Below, one piece after another: positions 1 through 6,153 of a stretch of 32,317 nucleotides of DNA (its first letter is position 1; every line of letters begins with the position of its first letter). The translations under genes and the position numbers were made by a program. The stretch covers positions 1-32,317 of the forward strand of contig JAITIK010000108.1 in NCBI GenBank assembly GCA_031279555.1. The letters are read 5' to 3'. The notes under the pieces were generated by a model. That model was not told where the DNA came from. It ran no database searches and saw only the letters and a program-made list of their open reading frames with translations. This stretch comes from Treponema sp. Its GTDB lineage: Bacteria; Spirochaetota; Spirochaetia; Treponematales; Breznakiellaceae.

Positions 1-474
1 TTTTAACCGTTGCAAGACTTCTTCCGACCGTTGCAAGAGTTCTTCCGACCGCTCCAAGACTTCTTCCGACCGCTCCAAGACTTCTTCCAACCGTTACAAG
101 AGTTCTTCCGACCGTTTCAAGACCTCTTCCGACCGTTGCAAGAGTTCTTCCGACCGTTGCAAGAGTTCTTCCGACCGTTGCAAGAAGTCTTCCAACCGTT
201 ACAAGACTTCTTCCGACCGCTCCAAGACTTCTTCCAACCGTTACAAGACTTCTTGTAACCGCTCCAAGAGTTCTTCCGACCGCTCCAAGACTTCTTCCGA
301 CTGTTTCAAGAGTTCTTCCGACCGTTACAAGAGTTCTTCCGACCGCTCCAAGACTTCTTCCGACCGTTACAAGACTTCTTCCGACCGTTGCAAGAGTTCT
401 TCCGACCGTTGCAAGAGTTCTTCCGACCGTTGCAAGACTTCTTCCGACCGCTCCAAGACTTCTTCCAATCATCC
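1..474. repeat. 21-bp tandem repeat array, 22 contiguous units, running to the left edge
   Basis: Units of 21 bp start with CAAG at 13, 34, 55 and so on to 454, with no insertion or deletion. Consensus halves are CAAGASTTCTTCC and RACCG followed by TTG, CTC, TTA or TTT. Variation is confined to a few columns. The last unit (454-474) is degenerate, and bases 1-12 look like part of a further unit. Since 21 is 7 codons, four of the six frames are open throughout. Two are on the plus strand, ending near 532 and 563. Two are on the minus strand, one with an ATG at 472 that runs off the left edge as a heptad like VGRSLAT. The plus frame reading FFRPLQD has stops at 4-6 and 256-258. 21 bp is also two helical turns. 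Whether the array is coding cannot be decided here. Confidence 0.95.
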
Positions 475-555
475 AAAAAAATCTTGTCGCCGATCTAAAA
501 GCGCGTTCTATCACTCGCCTATATGGTGTTGATATACAAAGAGGAGGAAAATACG

Positions 556-1224
556 ATGGCTAAGAATTATATTCCATCCAACGACGCGGAATTTGATCGC
601 TGGATCAAATTTCTTATTGATTACACGGAGCGGAAATGCTCCGGCAGTCCGCCGGCGTGGGATCACATTCCGGCGGCGGCTCGGACAGGACTGGCGGACG
701 CCTACGCAGTATGGGCGGCGGCGTCCGCCGCCGCCCTCGGCCCGCACACGCCGCAGGAGACGCGGGAGAAAAACCGCGTCCGCGCGAGCGTGGAACACAC
801 GACGCGGGGTTTTGTGAACCGGTATCTGCGATTTCCGCCGGTTACGGACGAGGACAGGGACAACATGGGGATTCCAAACCGCGACTTTGTCCCCACGCCG
901 ACGCCGAAGCCGGAGGACGTGCCGGAAGTGGAGGTTTCAACGCCGCTGCCGAGGACGTTGCGGTTCAGGTTCCGCAGGATAGGGTCGAAACGCTGGGGAA
1001 AACCTGAAGGCGTCCACGGGCTTGAGCTTCTGTGGATTATTGCGGACGCGCCGCCCGTGAAGCTCGACGGCTTTCCACACTCCGCGTTCAGCACGAGGAA
1101 CCCTTTGGAATTGGCGTTTGAGGAAGATCAGAGGGGGAAGAGAGTGTACTTTGCGGCGCGGTGGGAGACAGGTACGGTGAAGAAAGGGCCTGAGAGCGAT
1201 ATTTTTAACGCGATTATCCCCTGA
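556..1224 (+). CDS. Conserved hypothetical protein (222 aa), alpha-helical N-terminus with beta-rich C-terminus
   Basis: I chose the ATG at 556 over the upstream in-frame ATG at 523 because a GAGGAGG ribosome binding site (541-547) sits at proper spacing before it. The first ~85 residues are helical and Ala-rich. A conserved-looking stretch near residues 90-115 includes FPPVTDEDRDNMG. A Pro/Thr-rich linker (PTPTPKPED) leads into a beta-rich C-terminal ~95 residues that could form an immunoglobulin or fibronectin-like sandwich (inference). There is no signal peptide or membrane segment. The layout resembles a hypothetical protein family I recall from Treponema and some Bacteroidetes, with no known function. 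It sits between a tandem repeat and a phase-variable lipoprotein in an accessory region, and one copy of a 33-bp direct repeat follows its stop. Confidence 0.85.
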   Translation: MAKNYIPSNDAEFDRWIKFLIDYTERKCSGSPPAWDHIPAAARTGLADAYAVWAAASAAALGPHTPQETREKNRVRASVEHTTRGFVNRYLRFPPVTDEDRDNMGIPNRDFVPTPTPKPEDVPEVEVSTPLPRTLRFRFRRIGSKRWGKPEGVHGLELLWIIADAPPVKLDGFPHSAFSTRNPLELAFEEDQRGKRVYFAARWETGTVKKGPESDIFNAIIP

Positions 1225-1233
1225 CGAGCCGGG

Positions 1234-1266
1234 CGGCGCGGCGCGAATTCCCTCGTAAAAATTCGT
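1234..1266 (+). repeat. 33-bp direct repeat, copy A
   Basis: This segment matches 2612-2644 with a single mismatch (GAATTCCC against GAATTTCC). It starts CGGCGCGGCGCG and ends CGTAAAAATTCGT. It lies 9 bp after the stop of the preceding gene, and copy B lies just after the lipoprotein gene, so the two copies bracket the lipoprotein and its promoter. Confidence 0.85.
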
Positions 1267-1296
1267 GAAAATTCGAAAATTCCGGTCGAAATGGAT

Positions 1297-1323
1297 TTGC
1301 GTTCGTCCGTTATGTGGTATACT
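1297..1323 (+). promoter_or_regulatory. Possible promoter of the lipoprotein gene
   Basis: A TATACT box (1318-1323) has a TTGCGT hexamer upstream (1297-1302), at 15-bp spacing that is short. An overlapping TATGAT (1323-1328) is an alternative -10 box. It sits about 85 bp before the lipoprotein start. Confidence 0.35.
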
Positions 1324-1514
1324 ATGATATATAACACGTCCGCGCCTATGCATGGAGTTGCGGGCGGAAACTCTCTTCTAAAGAGAGCATGTTTTTTAAG
1401 GAGCAAGTTATGAAACAAACTGAAGTGAAGGCGCTGCGTTTTCACGCCGGGATCGCTGCGGCGGCGCTGGCGGTCTTGGGCTCCTGCGGCGGCGGATGGA
1501 TTGGCCAGGACGAG

Positions 1515-1528
1515 CCCCCCCCCCCCCC
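1515..1528 (+). repeat. Homopolymer tract C14 in the coding sequence
   Basis: Fourteen C residues follow GACGAG. They encode Pro codons just after the lipidated N-terminus. In-frame joining to the downstream coding sequence needs a multiple of three (12 or 15). Tracts of this kind commonly change length by slipped-strand mispairing. Confidence 0.95.
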
Positions 1529-2298
1529 GGAGCTGAGATTGGGTATAACACCGGGGATATGGTGGCGGTGAAGGTGAGGGTTGCCCGGCAAAGCGGGAGC
1601 GGCGATAGCGCCAGATCCTTAAATCTTGACGCCCTGGAGTTCTTCGTGGATTCGTACGAGGTGGTGTTCAGGAAATTTGACCCTGTGAATCGGGACTATG
1701 ATCCGGCTAACGACGACCTGGCTAAAGATGTGTACTACCGGGGCGCGGGCGACGGCGCGCAGGGGTATATAAGCGTGGCGGTTCCCGTAGGAGAGGATTA
1801 TGATGTGCTGCTCCTTGCGGGGATTGGCCGGACTCTTGTGGGCGCCGGTTATAGGGGAGTGAGGTCCGGCGGACTGGATGCGGGCGATGATGTGGATATT
1901 TTGCCCGGTATAGTGAATGAGGTTGCGATAGAGGTTAAGAAAATAGCGCCTCAGTGGTACATGCATAGCATAGCTGGCAGCGACCCTGACTATGATAACT
2001 TCGTGTTTTATGAGGGCGAAAAGCAGGATTATATCCCTGGGACGATCAGTGAAAAGGTCAGGTATGTTCCAATAGGGACCTCCGTGTCAGCCTTTACCAT
2101 GGCAATAGTGACTGCGACCTCTAAAACTGAGATGCTTTCGCCGCTACTGGATGCGGATGTCGGGACGACTCCCAAGCTCATCCATGTTGTGGATGAACTA
2201 TATTTTCTGCACTGGAAGTGGACGCTAACCTTTGCGGACGCCGTGACCACCTTGCGGCCCCGTTATATCGAAGATTATTTTCCTCCTGTTTCCGGTCA

Positions 2299-2309
2299 GG
2301 GGGGGGGGG
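2299..2309 (+). repeat. Homopolymer tract G11 in the coding sequence
   Basis: Eleven G residues follow GGTCA. The frame open upstream stops 27 bases beyond the tract. Loss of one G or gain of two opens the frame that runs to 2570 with a protein-like composition (ISGDFAFQFEFTGLPQ). Confidence 0.9.
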
Positions 2310-2573
2310 ATATCGGGGGATTTCGCCTTTCAGTTTGAGTTTACGGGCCTCCCGCAAAGGGATGTGGACGCGTTAATCCAGTGTGAATTGAAATACCGGG
2401 CCTTTGGTACCGACGCTTCTGGAGGATGGGTCTGGACTATCAAGAACGGGCTGTATAATACCCCGGATGACGAGGTTGGAAGCTTGGGGAGCTACATCCC
2501 GGTCAAATTCGGCGACGGCACCCCGCCGCACAAGAAAGAAGGCGGAGAAACTATAATCCACGTTAACTGACGC

Positions 2574-2598
2574 GGGCTTTGGCGCCGCGCAAAAGCCC
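2574..2598 (+). terminator. Hairpin after the lipoprotein gene, possible terminator
   Basis: GGGCTTT (2574-2580) pairs with AAAGCCC (2592-2598) over an 11-base loop, immediately after the stop at 2570. There is no T run behind it, so an intrinsic terminator is uncertain. Confidence 0.35.
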
Positions 2599-2611
2599 CG
2601 TGACGCGGGTC

Positions 2612-2644
2612 CGGCGCGGCGCGAATTTCCTCGTAAAAATTCGT
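2612..2644 (+). repeat. 33-bp direct repeat, copy B
   Basis: Second copy of the repeat at 1234-1266, with 32 of 33 bases identical. Copies A and B are 1378 bp apart and enclose the lipoprotein gene. The IS630 remnant starts just to its right. Confidence 0.85.
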
Positions 2645-2657
2645 AAAGCGGCTGTAA

Positions 2658-2822
2658 TGCGGAAAGGCTCAGGCGCGTTTGCCGTTTCTTCCCGCGCATT
2701 CCCCTGATTTTAATCCGATAGAGAAAGGCTGGGCAAATATGAAGCGTGTTTTACGCGATACCGCGCCTTTTTGTGATTTGCTTCAGACCGCGGTTTATAA
2801 TTATTGGCGTCAGGTGTTGTAA
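2658..2822 (+). pseudogene. IS630-family transposase, 3' remnant (about 54 codons)
   Basis: No start is present; the frame opens after a TAA at 2655-2657 and ends at TAA 2820-2822. It reads LPAHSPDFNPIEKGWANMKR followed by a helical tail ending YNYWRQVL. The SPDFNPIE block is the hallmark of the third catalytic acidic residue of the IS630/Tc1 DDE transposases (family knowledge). Everything 5' of this, including the first two catalytic Asp residues, is missing. The remnant abuts the point where the radical SAM gene on the other strand breaks off, and the breakpoint contains TA dinucleotides, the target of this family. This suggests insertion followed by deletion. Confidence 0.8.
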
Positions 2823-2832
2823 AGTGGATTTA

Positions 2833-3319
2833 CTATATAACACTCTTATATTCCACACCAGTAGAATTATTTATATCTATAAAGGCATTATTAATATTTG
2901 TCATAATTTCTTTTTCAAGCAATGGCTCGCCTCCGTAAAAAACAACTTCCAGCGTTTTTGTGGCTGAAGAAATGGAATTTAATGTATACTTTTTTAATTT
3001 TTGTATATATTCATTGCAATCGTTACCTATCGTTAAATTCTTATTCACGATTTTTTTCTCATAACAATAAGGACATATAAAGTTACATTTATTCGTCATG
3101 GCTATATCAATTTTAATGACACTGCTATTCTTATATTTAGAAGTATGACAATTGTTTTTAATGACCAAATAGCGTGAACGTTCGTAGCTCTCGTTCACAA
3201 TAAACAGTTCCTTTTGTAATATTTCATATTCAGATTGTGAAAAAACATTTAAGCTATTAGATTTCTTAACTACTTTCGTCTATATCAAATATATCATGAA
3301 AATTAGTTAATATATTCAC
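2833..3319 (-). pseudogene. Radical SAM enzyme of the peptide-maturase type, truncated and frameshifted
   Basis: The open part reads from about 3279 down to 2833. It holds the [4Fe-4S]/SAM motif CNFICPYC (CxxxCxxC) and a GGEP-type motif in EVVFYGGEPLLEKE, both diagnostic of radical SAM proteins. The N-terminal segment FSQSEYEILQKELFIV resembles the leader-binding region of SPASM-type peptide maturases (inference). It ends at VEYKSVI, where intact relatives usually continue with a TTNG block, so about two thirds of the enzyme is lost beside the IS630 remnant. A GTG at 3319, preceded by AGGG, opens 17 codons in another frame before a stop, so the 5' end also looks frameshifted; the main frame has a TAG at 3280-3282. 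A GTG at 3198 is the first start in the open frame. The region is much more AT-rich than its surroundings, which suggests transfer. Confidence 0.75.
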
Positions 3320-3340
3320 CTTTTCCCTTTTTATAAAGGG

Positions 3341-3372
3341 GAGAAGCGATTTTTATCACTTCTCTTTTTTTT
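3341..3372 (+). terminator. Intrinsic terminator on the plus strand; also a hairpin between peptide gene and maturase on the minus strand
   Basis: GAGAAGCGAT (3341-3350) pairs with ATCACTTCTC (3355-3364) over a TTTT loop, with one G-T pair, followed by eight T (3365-3372). On the minus strand the same stem lies between the small peptide gene and the radical SAM gene, a place where RiPP operons often carry an attenuating hairpin. Confidence 0.65.
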
Positions 3373-3381
3373 GATACGCTA

Positions 3382-3468
3382 CTACCGCCTGCTACAATTG
3401 CCGCAGGGTTTATCAGAAATCGATTCTATAGCAACGACATTAGTAGTACCACTACGTATGATTGTCAT
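3382..3468 (-). CDS. Small Cys-containing peptide (28 aa), candidate RiPP precursor
   Basis: ATG 3468 lies about 13 bp after the predicted start of transcription from a near-consensus promoter. A longer in-frame ORF starts upstream of that promoter and is therefore unlikely. The peptide begins MTIIRSGTTNVVAIES and ends KPCGNCSRR, with two Cys in a CxxC spacing four residues from the end. Ribosome binding is weak (AAGAAG). A truncated radical SAM gene follows 62 bp downstream on the same strand, with a hairpin between, which is the usual layout of a precursor and its maturase. I do not recognise the family, and the functional call is inference. With the maturase broken, the peptide would be orphaned. 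Confidence 0.4.
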   Translation of the reverse strand: MTIIRSGTTNVVAIESISDKPCGNCSRR

Positions 3469-3487
3469 ATAGCGCTTCTTTATTTTT

Positions 3488-3516
3488 AGTATATATAATA
3501 TGTCAATGACTGTCAA
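3488..3516 (-). promoter_or_regulatory. Strong sigma70-type promoter for the small peptide
   Basis: On the minus strand TTGACA (3516-3511) and TATACT (3493-3488) are separated by exactly 17 bp. A second TTGACA lies at 3506-3501. The spacing places the transcription start near 3481, just ahead of ATG 3468. Confidence 0.75.
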
Positions 3517-3597
3517 GTAAAAATTATATGGTTCGCGCAGACGTATCGAGCCTTTCATCTCTACCAAACGCTTGAATCAAATGCAGAAATTCGCTTG

Positions 3598-3609
3598 ATT
3601 TGTACAAAT
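3598..3609. promoter_or_regulatory. 12-bp perfect palindrome upstream of the transporter promoter
   Basis: ATTTGTACAAAT is a perfect dyad, about 46 bp upstream of the -35 box at 3655. It shares TTTGTACA with the inverted repeat before lexA (6139-6153). Nothing shows that one protein binds both. Confidence 0.35.
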
Positions 3610-3654
3610 TCTGACATTTCTGTTTTCTCATCCGCATGAATACTATACGGACGC

Positions 3655-3682
3655 TTGACGCGCGCAACGTTGTTGGTATACT
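3655..3682 (+). promoter_or_regulatory. Promoter of the queuosine precursor transporter gene
   Basis: TTGACG (3655-3660) and TATACT (3677-3682) with 16-bp spacing. The resulting leader is about 90 nt long and contains two stems. Confidence 0.7.
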
Positions 3683-3696
3683 ATTCCTTGATAGAA

Positions 3697-3753
3697 GGCG
3701 GTCTTCCTCGTAAAACCCGCCAGAGAGAACGGATCGCCGGCAAGCGACGTTCT
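3697..3753 (+). promoter_or_regulatory. Structured 5' leader of the transporter gene
   Basis: Two stems can form between the promoter and the start codon. The first is GGCGG (3697-3701) with CCGCC (3717-3721). The second is AGAACG (3726-3731) with CGTTCT (3748-3753), extended inside by TCGC and GCGA. It does not match the preQ1-I riboswitch consensus that I know. A regulatory role is a guess from its place ahead of a queuosine-related gene. Confidence 0.3.
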
Positions 3754-3780
3754 GTTCCCCAAACAAAACAAGGAGTTTTT

Positions 3781-4470
3781 ATGGTCTCTTTCAACGCTCA
3801 ACCTGGCGACCGTTTCCGTTGCCTTGACAAGGTGATGACATTCTTCACCGCAATTCTTGTGGTCAGCAATGTGGCGTCTTCCGCAAAAATCGTGGATTTG
3901 GGCTTTTCCGTGTTCAATACCCGCATGGCTTTTGACGGCGGCACCCTCCTTTTCCCATTGTCTTATGTGTTTGGCGACATACTCACCGAAGTTTATGGAT
4001 TCCGCGCATCCCGAAAGGTCATCTGGACAGGCTTCATAGCCCTCGCGTTTTCTTCCCTGTTGTTCTTCCTGCTCCGTATGCTGCCCGCAGACGCCGAATG
4101 GGAGCAATACGCGGGCGCCGCCGCGTTTGACGCCATTTTAGGCGGCATGAGTACGGGCGGCATCGCGCTTGCGAGTCTCGCAGGCTATTTGGCGGGTGAG
4201 TTTTCCAACTCTATCATCATGGTGATCATAAAGAAAGCCATGAATGGACGATTTTTATGGATCAGAACCATAAGCAGCACCCTTGCCGGGGAATTGCTGG
4301 ACAGCCTTGTCTTTGTGATCATCGCGAGTCTGACCGGCGTTTTCGGCTGGGAATTGTTTTGGTCTCTTGTACTGACAAATTATTTCTTCAAATGCGCCAT
4401 AGAGGTCGTTATGACACCGGCGACATATCTGGCGGTGTCTGGATTGAAGAAAGCGGAAGGGTTGCGTTAG
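3781..4470 (+). CDS. yhhQ: Queuosine precursor transporter (YhhQ/VUT family)
   Basis: 229 residues. ATG 3781 follows AAGGAG (3770-3775). The protein is very hydrophobic with about six membrane segments. It shows the family layout: an early ILVVSNVASSAKIV segment, then GGTLLFPLSYVFGDILTEVY, which is the most conserved block of this family (acidic D and E before VYG), and later GEFSNSIIMVIIKK and a Thr/Leu-rich stretch before LLDSLVF. Family members import queuosine precursors such as preQ0 or preQ1 across the inner membrane for tRNA modification. It has its own promoter and structured leader. The gene converges on holA, with a shared hairpin between. No queuosine biosynthesis genes are in the window. 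Family call is confident; exact substrate is not shown. Confidence 0.88.
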   Translation: MVSFNAQPGDRFRCLDKVMTFFTAILVVSNVASSAKIVDLGFSVFNTRMAFDGGTLLFPLSYVFGDILTEVYGFRASRKVIWTGFIALAFSSLLFFLLRMLPADAEWEQYAGAAAFDAILGGMSTGGIALASLAGYLAGEFSNSIIMVIIKKAMNGRFLWIRTISSTLAGELLDSLVFVIIASLTGVFGWELFWSLVLTNYFFKCAIEVVMTPATYLAVSGLKKAEGLR

Positions 4471-4472
4471 CG

Positions 4473-4495
4473 GCTCATAGCGCGGGGCTATGAGC
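4473..4495. terminator. Bidirectional terminator-like hairpin between convergent genes
   Basis: GCTCATAGC (4473-4481) pairs perfectly with GCTATGAGC (4487-4495) over a GCGGG loop. It follows the transporter stop and overlaps the holA stop codon. No T run on either side. Confidence 0.5.
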
Positions 4496-5483
4496 GCCGC
4501 CCGGCATCCCATAACTTGTACACGTACCTGTCCATGAGCAGATTTTCAAGCCCCTGACCCGCAGAACGCAACAGCACATTGTATTCAGCGGTAAGGGAGA
4601 GGCAGGCGTCCACAGACCAGGTGTCGTAGAAGCGGGCGGCTTGCTCGTAGTCCTTACGCGCTTTGGGAGACGCGAGTCCGATTTTTCTGAGTTCAGCGTC
4701 ATTGACGGCATGTTCCTCCATAAAGAAAAGGTAATCGCGCAGTTTCTGAAAACACCATGTCAAACCGGCGAAAATCGCGGGCGGCGCTTCTTTGGCAAGG
4801 AGCAGGGTGTGGAGGGACTCAAGACTTTTGGCGAGATCGGCTTGGGCGATGCGTGAAAACAAGGTGAACGCGGACTCCTCCCGCGTACGGGAAAGCCATT
4901 TTTCCACGTCTTCAGCGGCAATGTTTTTTCCCTTGCTTGAAGAGTCTATAAACTGGCACAGCCGCGAACATTCACGGCGCAGGGATTCGGTGTTGTTCTC
5001 CACCAGTTCAAGTACCGTGTCAACGCCTTCTCTGGTTATGGAAAACCCCTCTCTTCTGAAAAAATTCGCAAGCCATTCGTGTTTGCGGTTTTCAAACATT
5101 TCCCAAAAGATCCGCTTCCCATTCGAGGAGATCACGTTTTCGATGGGCTTGGCAATACTGTTTTCATTGGACAAAAGGATAAGAGTCGTATTATCGGCGG
5201 GATCAACAATATAAGCGGCGAGCGCGTCTATCTCTTCTTTTTTTTTGATGTTTTCCGCGTTTCTGATAAAAACAAGACGGGCGTCTGAAAAAAGGGAGCC
5301 ATTCCTCAGTACGGAAACAATGTCCTGCATGGGCGTCTCTCCCGCATAGAAAGCCGTCTCTTCCAGGGCGCCTTCCGTAGCGGCGGCTGAAGCGCCTGAA
5401 CCTTTCAATTTAGCGCGGATTTCGTCAACCGCGTCCTGTTTCTCGCCTAATTCGGGGCCAAGAAAGAGAAAATTCGCTTCCAT
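4488..5483 (-). CDS. holA: DNA polymerase III delta subunit
   Basis: 331 residues, normal length for HolA. The protein belongs to the clamp loader and opens the sliding clamp for replication. Family-like features: N-terminal NFLFLGPELGEKQ where E. coli-type proteins have a degenerate P-loop; the GSLFSDARLVFIRNAENIKK block (delta subunits carry LF and a run of basic residues here); and a C-terminal helical collar with ILxGLTWCFQKLRDYL-like sequence. Walker catalytic residues are absent, as usual for delta. The start lies 9 bp after the lexA stop with a weak GAG ribosome site, so the two genes probably form one transcript. Expression may therefore rise together with lexA under DNA damage (inference). 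Confidence 0.85.
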   Translation of the reverse strand: MEANFLFLGPELGEKQDAVDEIRAKLKGSGASAAATEGALEETAFYAGETPMQDIVSVLRNGSLFSDARLVFIRNAENIKKKEEIDALAAYIVDPADNTTLILLSNENSIAKPIENVISSNGKRIFWEMFENRKHEWLANFFRREGFSITREGVDTVLELVENNTESLRRECSRLCQFIDSSSKGKNIAAEDVEKWLSRTREESAFTLFSRIAQADLAKSLESLHTLLLAKEAPPAIFAGLTWCFQKLRDYLFFMEEHAVNDAELRKIGLASPKARKDYEQAARFYDTWSVDACLSLTAEYNVLLRSAGQGLENLLMDRYVYKLWDAGRRS

Positions 5484-5492
5484 TACGTCTCA

Positions 5493-6119
5493 TTAGTAGG
5501 AACGGATGACTGTTGACAGCCTGCCGAGGATATGAACATCCAGATTTCCCTCCTGATAAAAATAAAGGGGCGGGTATTTGGGATTTTCGCTCAAAAGGCA
5601 AACGCGGTTCGATTCTTTAAAAAACCGTTTTATGGTCGCGGTCGCGCAACCGGCTTCATCCACCTGTACCGCCGCAATTTCGCCGTTGGTTACCGCGTCA
5701 CACTGCTCAATCACCGCAATATCATCCTCAAAAATACCGGCGCCCTCCATAGAATCGCCTCGTATTCGCAGGGCGAAGTAATCGCGCCCCTTCCTCAGCA
5801 TGGAACGATGCATGGTGATCACGCCGTCATAGTTCTCTTCCGCGAAAATGGGCGTACCGGCGGCGATACTTCCCAAAATCGGCACGTCTGTAAAGGCGAG
5901 CGGATGGCTGTCATCGGAAATTTCAATGGTTCTTGGATAACTTGAATCGTTTTTAAGACACCCTTTTCTTTTCAGCGCGGTTACATGATCATGCGCGCCT
6001 TTTGGCGTCATGCCAAAATGAACGGCAATATCCCGAATTGCCGGAGAATACGTATGAGTCTTAATATAACCGGTGATGAAGTCTAACACTTCACGTTGAC
6101 GGATGGTAAGTTCTTTCAT
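5493..6119 (-). CDS. lexA: SOS response repressor LexA
   Basis: 208 residues from ATG 6119, which follows GGGAGGG at good spacing; an upstream in-frame TTG (6131) overlaps that site and is rejected. The N-terminal winged helix starts LTIRQREVLDFITGYIK and includes SPAIRDIAVHFGMTPKGAHDH as the recognition region. The C-terminal peptidase domain has the Ala87-Gly88 cleavage site (SIAAGTP), the catalytic Ser123 in GDSMEG and the catalytic Lys164 in ATIKRF, so self-cleavage should work. It represses DNA damage genes until RecA stimulates cleavage. An inverted repeat at 6139-6153 over its likely -10 box suggests autoregulation. holA follows in the same direction. Confidence 0.95.
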   Translation of the reverse strand: MKELTIRQREVLDFITGYIKTHTYSPAIRDIAVHFGMTPKGAHDHVTALKRKGCLKNDSSYPRTIEISDDSHPLAFTDVPILGSIAAGTPIFAEENYDGVITMHRSMLRKGRDYFALRIRGDSMEGAGIFEDDIAVIEQCDAVTNGEIAAVQVDEAGCATATIKRFFKESNRVCLLSENPKYPPLYFYQEGNLDVHILGRLSTVIRSY

Positions 6120-6138
6120 AAGCCCTCCCAAGATTTTT

Positions 6139-6153
6139 GTACATTATTTGTAC
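6139..6153. promoter_or_regulatory. Putative LexA operator
   Basis: GTACA-N5-TGTAC inverted repeat, 20 bp upstream of the lexA start. On the minus strand it can also be read as a direct repeat of GTACAAA with 11-bp period. A possible -35 (TTGAGG) and -10 (TAATGT) place the dyad over the -10 region. The motif differs from the E. coli CTGT-N8-ACAG box and from the Gram-positive GAAC-N4-GTTC box. Confidence 0.5.

Larger units (their letters stand above)
1410..2570 (+). pseudogene. Lipoprotein gene split over three frames by C14 and G11 tracts; probably phase-variable and OFF in this sequence
   Basis: ATG 1410 follows an AAGGAG site (1398-1403). The protein opens with a charged N-region, an Ala/Leu core and a lipobox ending LGSC (Cys26), so export and lipidation are expected. 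The frame enters a run of 14 C (1515-1528) and stops at 1571 after 53 codons. Coding resumes in another frame (GAEIGYNTGDMVAVKV), up to a run of 11 G (2299-2309), where it stops at 2338. A third frame continues to 2570. A C tract of 12 or 15 together with a G tract of 10 or 13 would join everything into about 386 residues. With 11 G the product would end 14 residues after the tract begins. No known domain is recognised. Sequencing error in the homopolymers is the main alternative. Confidence 0.75.

Noticed and set aside
10-258. 82-codon ORF of PLQDFFR heptads
   Set aside because: It starts at a TTG without ribosome site and is bounded by stops made by single unit variants; other frames cross the whole array. 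It is not preferred as a gene.
1-474. CRISPR array
   Set aside because: Units are contiguous with no unique spacers, and no cas gene is near.
3382-3567. 61-residue form of the small peptide
   Set aside because: Its start lies upstream of the strong promoter at 3488-3516, so the transcript would not contain it. The 28-residue form is kept.
3683-3780. preQ1-I riboswitch
   Set aside because: The short pseudoknot core expected for that class is not seen; only generic stems are present.
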